Part shown: piece after piece, positions 24,550-33,552 of the stretch
Position numbering within the stretch: position 1 is the first letter of the stretch
Layout of the letters: every line of letters starts with the position of its first letter
DNA from: an uncultured Bacilli bacterium
GTDB taxonomy: Bacteria > Bacillota_I > Bacilli_A > ML615J-28 > CAG-698
DNA: 64,000 nt
Assembly: GCA_934096585.1 (NCBI GenBank)
Contig: CAKOMG010000006.1
Span: 89,834 to 153,833 of the forward strand
Reading direction: 5' to 3'
Made by a program: the position numbers and the translations under genes
The notes under the pieces: generated by a model
Database searches by the model: none
What the model saw: the letters and a program-made list of their open reading frames with translations, nothing else
Told to the model about the DNA's origin: nothing

Positions 24550-25935
24550 CTACGATTCTAGCTTACTTTCTAAGTATTGAATGTCTGATTTAACTTTAGA
24601 ATCAACTTTAATCATGTCTTTTATTTTTTCATAGCCATGTGTTATTGTTGTATGATCTTTATTTCCAAAATTTTCTCCTATTTTCTTTAAAGAAACATTA
24701 TATTTGTTTCTTATTATATAGTAACATAAATTACGTGCATAAACTAATAAAGGTTTACGACTATTAGATACTAAATCTTCCTCTGATATTTGAAAATAAG
24801 GAGCGACTATTTTTTTTACAACCATAATTTTTTGATCTGTTTGATCTTTAAAATCTTTATTTTGTTTTGGAGCAATGCTTTCTAGAATAGAATATACATT
24901 TTCTACTGTGAAAGGTGTATTCATTGAGACACAATAAGTGATAAATCGTCTTAATGCTCCTTCTAATTCTCTTATATTATGTGTAAACATGTCGGCTATT
25001 GCTTCTAAACATTCAATAGGTACATCATTAGGGGTTGAAAGTAGGTATTCTAATTTACGTTTTAATATATTTATACGTAAATCCCTATCCGGCGCTTGTA
25101 TATCTACAGGCATTCCCCAGCTAAAGCGTGATTTTAAACGTTCCATTATCTTTAAATCGCTGGCCATTCTATCACTTGTTATAACTATTTGCTTATTATT
25201 TTCATGCAAATAATCAAAAACTTTAAAAAATTCTTCTTGTGTAGCTGGTTTACTTTCTAATAATTGTACGTCATCAACTAGTAAAATATCAGCTTGTCTA
25301 TATTTATTATAAAAGTATTCAATATTTTTTGAATCTTTTTTGGTATATAAGAAAAAATCTTCAGTAAATTGTTGTGCACTTGTATATACAACATTAGCGT
25401 TTATATTTTTATCAAGTATAAAGTGACCGATAGCCATCATCAAATGCGTTTTACCTAAACCTACATCACCGAATATATAAAGAGGATTCAAAATAGCATA
25501 AGGAGATTCAGCAACTTTCATCGATGTTATAAAAGCAAATCGATTAGATTCCCCTATAACAAAATTATCAAAAGTAAATTCTGCACGTAATTTTCGGTTA
25601 CTTAACTCATAAGTTAGTTTATTAGGAGTAGATATTAGGTTAGAATTGCTTTCGTTTTCTTTTTTAGCTTCTTCCTCGGTAATAAATTTAAATCCTAATT
25701 TTGTACCAGAAACTTCTTGTAATAATTCATTCATTCGTCTAGAGCTGAATTTTTCAATAACTATCTTGGTTAGTGCGTCTTTTACGATTACATAAATATA
25801 ATTATTTTCAAATTTATGTATTTCTTGAGCTTTGTTGAAACGATCTTTCAAATCTTCAACATCATTTTCTGGTGTTTCTTCAATAAGTCTTTCAACAACG
25901 TCAGTTAAATATTTTTTACATTCCTCTTTTAACAT
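24550..25935 (-). CDS. dnaA: Chromosomal replication initiator DnaA
   Basis: 461 residues. Domain I (DnaD/helicase interaction) about 1-85, a short linker, the AAA+ domain with Walker A GDVGLGKTH at about 156-164 and Walker B ILLVDDVQLL, and the C-terminal domain IV with the DnaA-box-binding signature DHTTITHGYEKI. It opens the origin and loads the replicative helicase. GAGG ribosome binding site. The DnaA boxes upstream (25.99-26.07 kb) lie in its own promoter region, so autoregulation is likely. Confidence 0.97.
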   Translation of the reverse strand: MLKEECKKYLTDVVERLIEETPENDVEDLKDRFNKAQEIHKFENNYIYVIVKDALTKIVIEKFSSRRMNELLQEVSGTKLGFKFITEEEAKKENESNSNLISTPNKLTYELSNRKLRAEFTFDNFVIGESNRFAFITSMKVAESPYAILNPLYIFGDVGLGKTHLMMAIGHFILDKNINANVVYTSAQQFTEDFFLYTKKDSKNIEYFYNKYRQADILLVDDVQLLESKPATQEEFFKVFDYLHENNKQIVITSDRMASDLKIMERLKSRFSWGMPVDIQAPDRDLRINILKRKLEYLLSTPNDVPIECLEAIADMFTHNIRELEGALRRFITYCVSMNTPFTVENVYSILESIAPKQNKDFKDQTDQKIMVVKKIVAPYFQISEEDLVSNSRKPLLVYARNLCYYIIRNKYNVSLKKIGENFGNKDHTTITHGYEKIKDMIKVDSKVKSDIQYLESKLES

Positions 25936-26163
25936 TTCTACATACCTCTTTATCTATAATAGCATAAAATAATATAAAAATAAAGTAAAATTTCAAAAAT
26001 CGACTTATCCACTTATCCACATGTGGATAAGTCATAATTTGACTGTTGATAAGTTTAAAAAGTTATTAACATTTAGGATAAGTGGAAATATAAAATTATA
26101 TAGATATCAAAAATTACTTGCATAAAATTTGAAAATGTAGTAAAATAATTAATAGAAATAGAA
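25936..26163. other. Chromosomal replication origin region (oriC), DnaA-box cluster
   Basis: Gene direction diverges here: replication and repair genes run left on the minus strand and ribosomal/translocase genes run right. DnaA boxes: TTATCCACT 26005-26013, TTATCCACA 26013-26021, reverse TGTGGATAA 26022-26030, reverse TGTTGATAA 26044-26052 and TTATTAACA 26063-26071. The first three are almost contiguous. Together with the box in the dnaA-dnaN spacer this gives a bipartite origin flanking dnaA, as in Bacillus. Confidence 0.88.
26118..26146 (+). promoter_or_regulatory. Sigma-A-type promoter of the membrane protein next to oriC
   Basis: TTGCAT, 17-base spacer, TAAAAT. Transcription would start about 10 bases before the ATG at 26164. 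Confidence 0.6.
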
Positions 26164-27423
26164 ATGGAGGAAAGGATTGTTCCTAGTATATTTATGAAAA
26201 ATGTAGAAAATAAAAAAGATTTTTCAATTGGCTCTATAAACAAGGTTATTGGAAAACTAAATAAAACAAGTTTATTATTGATTGTAGTTGTTTATATAGT
26301 TGTTTTATCGTTAATATTAAGTTTGGTAGGTAATAATATATCATATATACATGAGCCTTCATATGATCATGTATTCTATAATGAAGAAATTACTCCACAA
26401 ATCACAATTGTTGGGAGAAGAACTTTAAATGATGATGATTCAATTAGATTAAGATATAATGTTAATGCATATATAACATCTAGATATGTAGACGGAACTG
26501 CTCCTAAGTTAGATATTCAAAATTTTAGAATGTTTGCTATTACAACAAAAGAATTAACAAATAATAATAAATTAAGTAATTATTATTTTACTGAACAATC
26601 AGGATATACAACACCAGTAACGCACACGTATACAATTGATAATTCAAGTGTAGATCAACATCCTTCTTCTATGTATGTTAGATTAGCATATAAAAAGGAT
26701 GGAGTAGAAAAAATATCTACTTTTAAAGAACCAATAATGCTTCAACCAACAGAATCAGATAAAAGCATAATGAAACAATGGTATGAAGCAAATAAAGAAT
26801 CAACGTATATTGATGAAAACGGAATTGAACAAATTGAAAAAGCAAAATCTGCCGTTAATATATATGGCTCAAATGACCAAATAAATTCAATGGGTACATT
26901 CGAAGTAGCAGTAAGTAAAAAAGCTGACAGTGAAACAAATGATAATAAAGTAAGTATAAGAATAAAAATTAAAAATCAATCGTCTAAAAAATTTCATATA
27001 GATGTTCAAACATGGATTGTTACAGAGAAAGATGAATATTTACCATTAATTGGTGGATATAATTATACAAGTCAGGTTTCAATGTTTACAAGTGATACAG
27101 AAGTTCCTGGAAAAATAAAAGTAAAATATATAGCAATGAAATTGTTATATCGTGATGAAAATAATAAAGTAGAAAATGCTTCTTATTTATATCAAGACTA
27201 TACTAAGATTAAAGAAACTTTATCTACAAATCCAGATACTCCAGATAATAACATAATTAAACCAAATAATAATGAAACAATAATTATTTTATCTATTGTT
27301 CTTGGTACAATTATAATAGTTGTAGGAGTAATAATTGTTATTTCAGTAATTGAAAAGAAAAAGAAAAAAGCAGTAGAAACTGAAGAAACACAAAAAAATC
27401 TTGACACTAATAAGAAAATATAG
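26164..27423 (+). CDS. Membrane-anchored extracytoplasmic protein of unknown function, next to oriC
   Basis: 419 residues. A cytoplasmic N-terminus of about 33 residues, a membrane segment (TSLLLIVVVYIVVLSLILSL, about 35-54), a long beta-rich extracytoplasmic part (about 60-365), a second membrane segment (IIILSIVLGTIIIVVGVIIV, about 372-391) and a Lys/Glu-rich tail. No known domain recognised. The start is uncertain: the promoter places the transcript start only about 10 bases before this ATG, and the only Shine-Dalgarno-like string (GGAGGAAAGG) lies inside the frame. An in-frame ATT (26176) or ATG (26194) are alternatives. It is the first gene on the right arm of the origin. The protein at 35010 has the same two-anchor layout. 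Confidence 0.7.
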   Translation: MEERIVPSIFMKNVENKKDFSIGSINKVIGKLNKTSLLLIVVVYIVVLSLILSLVGNNISYIHEPSYDHVFYNEEITPQITIVGRRTLNDDDSIRLRYNVNAYITSRYVDGTAPKLDIQNFRMFAITTKELTNNNKLSNYYFTEQSGYTTPVTHTYTIDNSSVDQHPSSMYVRLAYKKDGVEKISTFKEPIMLQPTESDKSIMKQWYEANKESTYIDENGIEQIEKAKSAVNIYGSNDQINSMGTFEVAVSKKADSETNDNKVSIRIKIKNQSSKKFHIDVQTWIVTEKDEYLPLIGGYNYTSQVSMFTSDTEVPGKIKVKYIAMKLLYRDENNKVENASYLYQDYTKIKETLSTNPDTPDNNIIKPNNNETIIILSIVLGTIIIVVGVIIVISVIEKKKKKAVETEETQKNLDTNKKI

Positions 27424-27429
27424 TATAAT
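27401..27429 (+). promoter_or_regulatory. Strong sigma-A-type promoter of rpmH
   Basis: TTGACA, 17-base spacer, TATAAT, near-perfect consensus; the -35 lies in the last codons of the preceding gene. Confidence 0.85.
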
Positions 27430-27462
27430 AACAAAGCATAGTTTAGTATAGGAGGTATATTC

Positions 27463-27606
27463 ATGAAAGGATGTTATAGAACATATCAACCTAGTAAGTT
27501 GAAAAGAAGTAAGACTCACGGTTTTCGTGCTCGTATGTCTTCATCAAACGGAAGAAATGTTTTAGCTCGTAGACGTGCTAAAGGAAGAAAAAAATTAAGT
27601 GCATAA
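27463..27606 (+). CDS. rpmH: 50S ribosomal protein L34
   Basis: 47 residues, found by reading the spacer. The sequence contains the L34 core [18 protein letters not shown] and the basic [13 protein letters not shown] end. The N-terminus MKGCYRT has about three extra residues compared with the usual MKRT. AGGAGG ribosome binding site. L34 is a structural protein of the large subunit, almost always next to rnpA near oriC, as here. It is followed by a strong hairpin that may restrict read-through into rnpA. Confidence 0.97.
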   Translation: MKGCYRTYQPSKLKRSKTHGFRARMSSSNGRNVLARRRAKGRKKLSA

Positions 27607-27615
27607 AGAAACTAG

Positions 27616-27657
27616 GACCACTCGTATGTCAATAAATCATACTAGTGGTCTTTTTTT
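27616..27657 (+). terminator. Terminator or attenuator hairpin between rpmH and rnpA
   Basis: GACCACT pairs with AGTGGTC, extended by GTATG/CATAC after one mismatch, followed by seven T. It ends nine bases before the rnpA ATG, so rnpA expression must depend on leakage or another promoter. Confidence 0.8.
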
Positions 27658-27665
27658 ATAAATAT

Positions 27666-28007
27666 ATGAATAAAAAATATATATTAAAGAAAAATTATGA
27701 AATAGAAAAACTTGTTAAAAAAAGAAATAGCGTTGGAGATCAATACTATGCTATATATTATAATGAAACTATAAATAAAATGCCAAAAATAGCTATTTCA
27801 ATATCTAAACACATTGGAAATGCAGTTGTAAGAAATTATGAAAAGAGAGTTCATAGAGAAATTATAAGAGCAATGATGTGTGATTTAGAACATTTAGAGA
27901 TTCTTTTTGTTATAAAACAAAAAAGTTTAATGCTAAGTACTCAAGAAAAAAACGAAAAAATCAAAAGATTAGTAGAAATTATTAATAAAAAAAGGAGAAT
28001 AAAATGA
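27666..28007 (+). CDS. rnpA: Ribonuclease P protein component
   Basis: 113 residues from ATG 27666 (MNKKYILKKNYEIEKL). A frame opening 21 bases earlier starts inside the terminator hairpin and is unlikely. The RNR-like basic motif is visible as GNAVVRNYEKRVHREIIRA. The protein assists the RNase P RNA in maturing tRNA 5' ends. There is no good ribosome binding site before the ATG. The gene ends in AAATGA, overlapping the yidC start by four bases. Poor initiation signals plus the upstream hairpin suggest deliberately low expression relative to rpmH. Confidence 0.9.
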   Translation: MNKKYILKKNYEIEKLVKKRNSVGDQYYAIYYNETINKMPKIAISISKHIGNAVVRNYEKRVHREIIRAMMCDLEHLEILFVIKQKSLMLSTQEKNEKIKRLVEIINKKRRIK

Positions 28008-28972
28008 AAAAAAAGAAAATTATACCACTAATAGTGTTATTAGTTTTTGTTGTTTTCTTAACAGGATGTAGTAAAGAAGAAAGCTATACTAAACCAATTG
28101 AAGGATTTACAGAATTTTGGGATATATTTGTTTACCCAATGGCTGGTATTATGTGGGTAATAGGTAAAACAATAGGATTTCATAATTATCCAGTAACAAT
28201 TATTATAGCTACAATTATTGTTAGATCAATTGCATGGCCAGTATATGCTAAAACTAACGATATGACATTAAAAATGAATATTATGCAACCAGAATTAGAA
28301 AAAATACAAGCAAAATATCAAGGTAAAGAAGATCAAGAATCAAAGCAAAGAATGTCAATGGAAACAATGCAATTATATAAGAAGTATGGTGTAGGTTTAG
28401 GTGGATGTTTAATGCCTTTAATTCAAATGCCTATATTCATTGGATTTTATAGAACTATAGCAAGAATGCCAGGAAGCATTACGGCAGGAAATTGGATAGG
28501 AAAAGTATTTACTTCTACTTCTTTGTTCGGTGTTGATATGATGTTAAAACAAAATCAAGCAGTTGGTTTTGAAGATGGAATAGAAAAAATTATTACAGTA
28601 GAAGGATGGACAACACAAAAAATAGGTGTAATTGTTCTTGCGGTATTAGTTGGTATTACACAAGTTATAAGTATTATTTTAAGTAATATGCGTCAAAAGA
28701 AACAACAAGAAAAACAAAATTCAAATATACCAGAATATCGTAGACCTCAACAATCTGATCAACAAAAAACTACGCAAACTACAATGAAAATAATGTTATA
28801 TTTTATGGCAGTGATGATGGTTGTATTTGTATGGAATAGTGCAGCCGGATTAGGTCTTTATTGGGTTGTAGGTAATATTTATTCTACAGTTCAAACTTGG
28901 CTTGGCCAAAAAAATTCAGAAAAAAGAATGGAAAAATTAAAAGCGATGCATGAAAAGAAAGGAAGAATATAA
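28004..28972 (+). CDS. yidC: Membrane protein insertase YidC (lipoprotein form)
   Basis: 322 residues. Signal peptide with lipobox FLTGC (lipidated Cys22), as in Gram-positive SpoIIIJ/YidC1 proteins. Five membrane segments are expected; the conserved core GVGLGGCLMPLIQMPIFIGF and the C-terminal MAVMMVVFVWNSAAGLGLYW are visible. It inserts membrane proteins alone or with Sec. In endospore formers the SpoIIIJ paralogue is also needed for forespore sigma-G activity. Coupled to rnpA by a four-base overlap and followed by jag after three bases. Confidence 0.95.
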   Translation: MKKKKIIPLIVLLVFVVFLTGCSKEESYTKPIEGFTEFWDIFVYPMAGIMWVIGKTIGFHNYPVTIIIATIIVRSIAWPVYAKTNDMTLKMNIMQPELEKIQAKYQGKEDQESKQRMSMETMQLYKKYGVGLGGCLMPLIQMPIFIGFYRTIARMPGSITAGNWIGKVFTSTSLFGVDMMLKQNQAVGFEDGIEKIITVEGWTTQKIGVIVLAVLVGITQVISIILSNMRQKKQQEKQNSNIPEYRRPQQSDQQKTTQTTMKIMLYFMAVMMVVFVWNSAAGLGLYWVVGNIYSTVQTWLGQKNSEKRMEKLKAMHEKKGRI

Positions 28973-28975
28973 TAT

Positions 28976-29584
28976 ATGAAAACAAAAGTATATAAAGGTA
29001 TTCCAGAAGATGAAGCTTTACAATTGGCTTCAAAAGAATTTGGGATTTCTGAAGATGATTTAGTAGTGAAAGTAGAAAATGATGAAGTTGAAGTAACTGT
29101 AGGAATTGATGGAATTGAAAAAGGAAAGCAATATTTGCAAGCTATTTTAAGAAATAATAACATTGATGGAATGATTGAAAAAAGAGTAAGAGATAATATT
29201 GTTGAATTTAATATTGAGGCTGGTTCATTCAATGGTGTATTAATAGGTAAAAATTCAAAGCATTTAATAGCGTTACAAATATTAGTTAGTGCCATCATTA
29301 ATAACTATTATGATTTTGATGAACAAATGATAGTAAAAATTGATGCAGGAGGATATAGAAGACGCCGTGAAAGTAATTTAGAAAGATTAGCAGTAGAATA
29401 CGGAAAACAAGTTGTAAAAACAAAAGAAGTTATAACTTTAGATGGTTTGAATGCTTATGAAAGAAAAATTATTCATGATAGACTTTCGACTTGGAAAGAT
29501 TTAAAAACACATTCTGAAGGTGAAGAACCAAATAGATTTTTATATATTGAATATGTTGGTAAAAAAGCAAAAAAAGAGGACTGA
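28976..29584 (+). CDS. jag: RNA-binding protein Jag/KhpB
   Basis: 202 residues: N-terminal Jag_N domain (about 1-50, EDEALQLASKEFGISEDDLV), a KH domain with GVLIGKNSKHLIALQ and a C-terminal R3H domain (about 140-200, AYERKIIHDRLS). KhpB binds many transcripts and affects cell elongation and division in Gram-positives. Standard neighbour of yidC. The stop codon lies in the terminator stem. Confidence 0.95.
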   Translation: MKTKVYKGIPEDEALQLASKEFGISEDDLVVKVENDEVEVTVGIDGIEKGKQYLQAILRNNNIDGMIEKRVRDNIVEFNIEAGSFNGVLIGKNSKHLIALQILVSAIINNYYDFDEQMIVKIDAGGYRRRRESNLERLAVEYGKQVVKTKEVITLDGLNAYERKIIHDRLSTWKDLKTHSEGEEPNRFLYIEYVGKKAKKED

Positions 29585-29606
29585 TTTAAATCAGTCCTTT
29601 TTTTAA
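29576..29606. terminator. Bidirectional terminator between jag and the Fic gene
   Basis: AGGACTGATTTAAATCAGTCCT is a perfect inverted repeat (22 bases) followed by a T run, with an A run on the other side; it overlaps the jag stop. Confidence 0.9.
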
Positions 29607-30298
29607 TAATATTTTTTTAAAGAAATTAATTCTTGTTCTTCTAAGAAAACAACGAAATCATTCATATTTTTTTCGACTTTAAATTTTTCCAATGCTGAAT
29701 GATATTTTGCTCTATCTACACTAGTGATAATAACAGGAGCATATCCATATTTCATTAAATTATAGTTTAAAACAAGGCGAGCTAGTCTTCCATTACCATC
29801 TAAGAAAGGATGAATTTTTGCTAATTGAAGATGGCAATAAGATATATATTCAAGAACATTATCTTTAGGACCTTCTTCAACAAAGTGAAAATATTTATCC
29901 ATTCTGTCATATACTTTTAGATAACTAGGTGGTGTATGATTAGATCCTTTTACAGATATATCAACGTTTCTATATAAACCACCAGGTACATTTGAACCTT
30001 CCATAAGTACTTGGTGTAAATCTTTTAAAGCGTCTTCAGTCATATTTTTACCTTCTTTAACCATTTCAACAACTTTTAAAAAGGCATTTTTTTGATTTGT
30101 AATTTTTCTTACTTTTTCAGAACCGATTCCTAAGTATTGACCATTTAATACTTGTTTAACTTCTTCAACTTTTAAATCATTATCATCAAAAGAAAGAGCG
30201 CTGTGAACTAAGTGTAATAAAAATTCTTCAGAAATTTCAAGTAAACTTCCTTTTGCTTTAGCTTCAGCCAAAACAGATTGTAGATTGTTATTCGCCAT
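29603..30298 (-). CDS. Fic domain protein (AMPylator family)
   Basis: 231 residues. The complete Fic motif HPFLDGNGR is at 163-171, so the catalytic His and nucleotide-binding loop are intact. A helical region upstream includes SALSFDDNDLKVEEV (about 33-47). This aligns by eye with the class II inhibitory helix (S..IEGN.LT..E), but the inhibitory Glu is replaced by Asp in SFDDN. Fic enzymes usually transfer AMP to Tyr, Ser or Thr of target proteins; here no antitoxin gene is adjacent. It is the only minus-strand gene between oriC and 39 kb, with its own promoter and AGGAGG site. Target unknown. Confidence 0.9.
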   Translation of the reverse strand: MANNNLQSVLAEAKAKGSLLEISEEFLLHLVHSALSFDDNDLKVEEVKQVLNGQYLGIGSEKVRKITNQKNAFLKVVEMVKEGKNMTEDALKDLHQVLMEGSNVPGGLYRNVDISVKGSNHTPPSYLKVYDRMDKYFHFVEEGPKDNVLEYISYCHLQLAKIHPFLDGNGRLARLVLNYNLMKYGYAPVIITSVDRAKYHSALEKFKVEKNMNDFVVFLEEQELISLKKYY

Positions 30299-30333
30299 AT
30301 TTTTGTCCTCCTACTTTCTATCTATCTACTATT

Positions 30334-30361
30334 ATTATATCATATTATTTAAAAAAAACAA
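30334..30361 (-). promoter_or_regulatory. Promoter of the Fic gene
   Basis: Minus strand TTGTTT, 16-base spacer, TATAAT. Confidence 0.55.
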
Positions 30362-30411
30362 CTAAAATATAAAAAATAAAAAACAAATTAAGTTTAAATT
30401 AAATATGTATA

Positions 30412-30440
30412 TTGAAAAAAAATGTAAAATAAATTATAAT
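30412..30440 (+). promoter_or_regulatory. Promoter of the amidase-ABC transporter run
   Basis: TTGAAA, 17-base spacer, TATAAT, 23 bases before the ATG at 30464. Confidence 0.65.
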
Positions 30441-30463
30441 AAAAGAATAGTGGGGACTTTTTT

Positions 30464-31216
30464 ATGAGAGCTTTTAAAAAAATAATTAGTTTATTAATAA
30501 TTCTTTTATTATTTGTATTCATTTTTATTGTTGATAGTGTAATTGAAAGTAATCAAATTAAAGAAAAAGTACACGAGTTTAAAGAAAGAGGTGAATTGGT
30601 ATATGAATATAATAACAAGCACTTCTATAAAGTTCTTAAAGCATATGAATATGAAGACACTTCTTCCCCTATTTTAAGAGAATACTCAGAATCAAAAGTT
30701 GGAACAACAGGGGATATTTATATATCTAATCGTGATCCGATAGATTTCTTTTTAACAGAACATATATCTAAATATATATATATTGGACATTCAGGAATGG
30801 TATATGATGAAAATGCGGAAAACACTGTTGAAGTATCCGGAAATATAAGTTATGAAGATAATGTTGTCAAAACTTGGAAAAATAGTTGGTTATATGGAGA
30901 ATCACCTAATTATATTTTTTTAAGAGTAAAAGGAATGAATGATGAAAAGAAAACTCATTTTAAAGAAGAATGTGACAAATTAATGGGACAATCTTTTAAC
31001 TATAATTTTATATGCAAAATAAATAATAAGCATTATTGTTCAGAATTAGTTAGTTATGTATATGAAAAATTAGGCTACAACCTAAATGAGGATTATTATG
31101 CAACAACAGGTGCCGATTATATTGTGGATGATGACACATATATTATTTTTTATCAAGAACAATTTATAAAAGAAAATAAAGTACATTATAATATATATTA
31201 TTTAGCAGGTGAATAA
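30464..31216 (+). CDS. Membrane-anchored permuted papain-fold amidase (YiiX/NlpC-P60-like)
   Basis: 250 residues. One N-terminal membrane anchor (about 7-24), then a domain with the circularly permuted NlpC/P60 pattern: GDIYIS at about 83-88, catalytic His109 in GHSGMVY, and catalytic Cys192 in YCSELVSYVY. Such proteins cleave peptide, isopeptide or acyl bonds; some act on cell-wall peptides or lipids. The anchor suggests action outside the membrane. It is followed after two bases by an ABC transporter gene, so the two probably form one transcript. Substrate unknown; the family call rests on motif order. Confidence 0.75.
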   Translation: MRAFKKIISLLIILLLFVFIFIVDSVIESNQIKEKVHEFKERGELVYEYNNKHFYKVLKAYEYEDTSSPILREYSESKVGTTGDIYISNRDPIDFFLTEHISKYIYIGHSGMVYDENAENTVEVSGNISYEDNVVKTWKNSWLYGESPNYIFLRVKGMNDEKKTHFKEECDKLMGQSFNYNFICKINNKHYCSELVSYVYEKLGYNLNEDYYATTGADYIVDDDTYIIFYQEQFIKENKVHYNIYYLAGE

Positions 31217-31218
31217 GT

Positions 31219-33549
31219 ATGATAACAATAAAAAATTTAAAAAAAGAATATAAAACAGCAACAATGAGTGTTAATGCATTAAATGGAGTAGATTTAGATA
31301 TATCAAATAATGGTTTGGTATCTATATTAGGCCCGTCAGGTTGTGGAAAAACCACTTTATTAAATATTATAGGCGGTTTGGATTCTAATTTTGAAGGTGA
31401 AGTAATTATAAATGAAAAAAATATAAAAAAAATGAATTCTCATGAAAGAGATATATATAGAAACCAAGAAATTGGTTTTGTTTTTCAAGAATATAATTTG
31501 ATTTCAACACTAAATATATATAGCAATATTGAATTAGCATTAGCTTTATCAAAAGCTAGTACTAGAGAAAAAAAGAAAAAGATATATGAATTAGCTCAAA
31601 AATTAGGTATTGAAAAGCTATTAAAAAAGTATCCAAATGAATTGAGTGGCGGACAAAAGCAAAGAGCAGTAATTGCTCGCGCTTTAATAAACAACCCCAA
31701 AATATTATTAGCAGATGAGCCTACAGGGGCACTTGACAGCAAAACTTCAATTCAAATACTGTCTATTTTAAAAGAAATATCTAAAAGTAAATTAGTTATT
31801 ATGGTTACACATAATAAAGAATTAGCATTAAAATATAGTGATCGAATTGTTAATTTGCAAGATGGACAAATAATAAATGATGAAATTAGATATCTAAATG
31901 AGGATATTATTCAAGAATTTACTATAAAAAAATCACATAATCCTTTTAAGAATTTATTTAAAATGAGCTTAAATAACTTATTAAAAAAATGGCTTAGAAC
32001 ATTATTGATAATTATTGCTTGTAGTATTGGAATTATAGCGTTGTGTATTGTTGTTACAGTAGCAAACGGTATGTCATTATATATCAGTGATGTACAAAAA
32101 AAGGCTTTAAAAACATATCCCATTACGATAAATAGTAATATTGTTAATGAAGAAATCAGTAATAATCAAGATAATTATAAAGAATATCCAAAGGAAGAAA
32201 AAATATATATTACAGATGATCCACAAGTACAAAGAGAGCATGTAAATACATTTACCAATGAGTTTATGACCTATATAAAAGACATGGATACTAATATATA
32301 TAGCGCAATGTCTTATTCTGGATGGTTAAAGATGAATATATTAGCTAAAAACGAAAATTCTTATAACTGGATTAGTGGATACTTCTATATGAAGGAATTG
32401 TGTTATAATAATACATATATTAATGAGGAATATGACACATTAAGCGGAAAAATACCATCAAATAAAGATGAAATAGCTTTAGTTATTGATAAAAAGAATT
32501 GTGTGAGTAGAGATATGTTAACATACATTGGTCTTAAATATGACGATAAAAAAGAATTAAACTTTAATGAATTAATTGGAAAAGAATATAAAGTTATTGA
32601 TAATAATTTATACTATGTGAAAGATAATAATAAATATATAACATTTAGTAAAAAAGGAATCCCGGTTGAAGATATATATGAATCTTCAAATATTTCGCTA
32701 AAAATTGTTGGAATATTAAGACAAAAAGAAAATGCACAAACAAAACTATATGGTACAACTTTATTATATACTCCACAATTAACAGAATATATGTTAAAAG
32801 TGAATGGCGATTCTGATATAGTTAAAGAGCAGATAAATAATCCTACTATTAATGTTTTAACAGGAAAAGAATATAAAGAAATTAGCACATCAAGTCAAGT
32901 TCAAACTATTGAATATCAATACGAAAATATGTTAATAAAATTAGGATATCATTATACAGTAACTCGAATATTAATATATACATTTAAGTTTGAAAATTTT
33001 GAAATAATACATCAATATATAGAAAAATATAATAAAGATAAAATAGATATTTCGCAAATAAAATATAAAGATTATTTACAAAATTTGACTGCTGAATTTG
33101 ATTTGTTTATGGATATATTAACGAAAACGTTACTGATGTTCGCTTTAGTTTCTTTAGTTGTTGCGGGTATAATGATTGTAATAATAACCTATGTTTCTGT
33201 GTTAGAACAAATTAAGGAAATTGGCATATTAAGAAGTATAGGTATAAGTAAAGTAAATGTTGCATGTTTGTTCATATATGAGAACGTCATAATTGGTTTT
33301 ATCAGCGGGGTCATAGGAGTAGTTACAGGTTCGTTATTAATTAAACCGATACTAAATGAAATAGTAACAATCATAAAAAATAATAATGTAACTCATTTCA
33401 CAGTAGAAAGTTTACAAATGAATGGGTTTAATTTAGAATATATGATTTTAATAGTGCTAGCAAGTGTTTTGTTGACGGTTGTGTCTGGGTTGATTCCGTC
33501 AATTATAGCTGCTAAACAAGATCCAATTAAATCATTAAATAGGGTGTGA
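31219..33549 (+). CDS. MacB/FtsX-type ABC transporter, ATPase fused to permease
   Basis: 776 residues. The N-terminal ATPase (about 1-220) has Walker [10 protein letters not shown] at about 39-47, signature LSGGQKQR and Walker [14 protein letters not shown]. The C-terminal half is an FtsX-like permease with a first membrane helix (about 255-280), a large extracytoplasmic domain (about 285-620) and three more helices (about 640-770). This mechanotransmission family includes antimicrobial peptide, lipoprotein and bacteriocin exporters. It shares a transcript with the amidase. mnmE follows after three bases, probably co-transcribed. Confidence 0.9.
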   Translation: MITIKNLKKEYKTATMSVNALNGVDLDISNNGLVSILGPSGCGKTTLLNIIGGLDSNFEGEVIINEKNIKKMNSHERDIYRNQEIGFVFQEYNLISTLNIYSNIELALALSKASTREKKKKIYELAQKLGIEKLLKKYPNELSGGQKQRAVIARALINNPKILLADEPTGALDSKTSIQILSILKEISKSKLVIMVTHNKELALKYSDRIVNLQDGQIINDEIRYLNEDIIQEFTIKKSHNPFKNLFKMSLNNLLKKWLRTLLIIIACSIGIIALCIVVTVANGMSLYISDVQKKALKTYPITINSNIVNEEISNNQDNYKEYPKEEKIYITDDPQVQREHVNTFTNEFMTYIKDMDTNIYSAMSYSGWLKMNILAKNENSYNWISGYFYMKELCYNNTYINEEYDTLSGKIPSNKDEIALVIDKKNCVSRDMLTYIGLKYDDKKELNFNELIGKEYKVIDNNLYYVKDNNKYITFSKKGIPVEDIYESSNISLKIVGILRQKENAQTKLYGTTLLYTPQLTEYMLKVNGDSDIVKEQINNPTINVLTGKEYKEISTSSQVQTIEYQYENMLIKLGYHYTVTRILIYTFKFENFEIIHQYIEKYNKDKIDISQIKYKDYLQNLTAEFDLFMDILTKTLLMFALVSLVVAGIMIVIITYVSVLEQIKEIGILRSIGISKVNVACLFIYENVIIGFISGVIGVVTGSLLIKPILNEIVTIIKNNNVTHFTVESLQMNGFNLEYMILIVLASVLLTVVSGLIPSIIAAKQDPIKSLNRV

Positions 33550-33552
33550 AAA

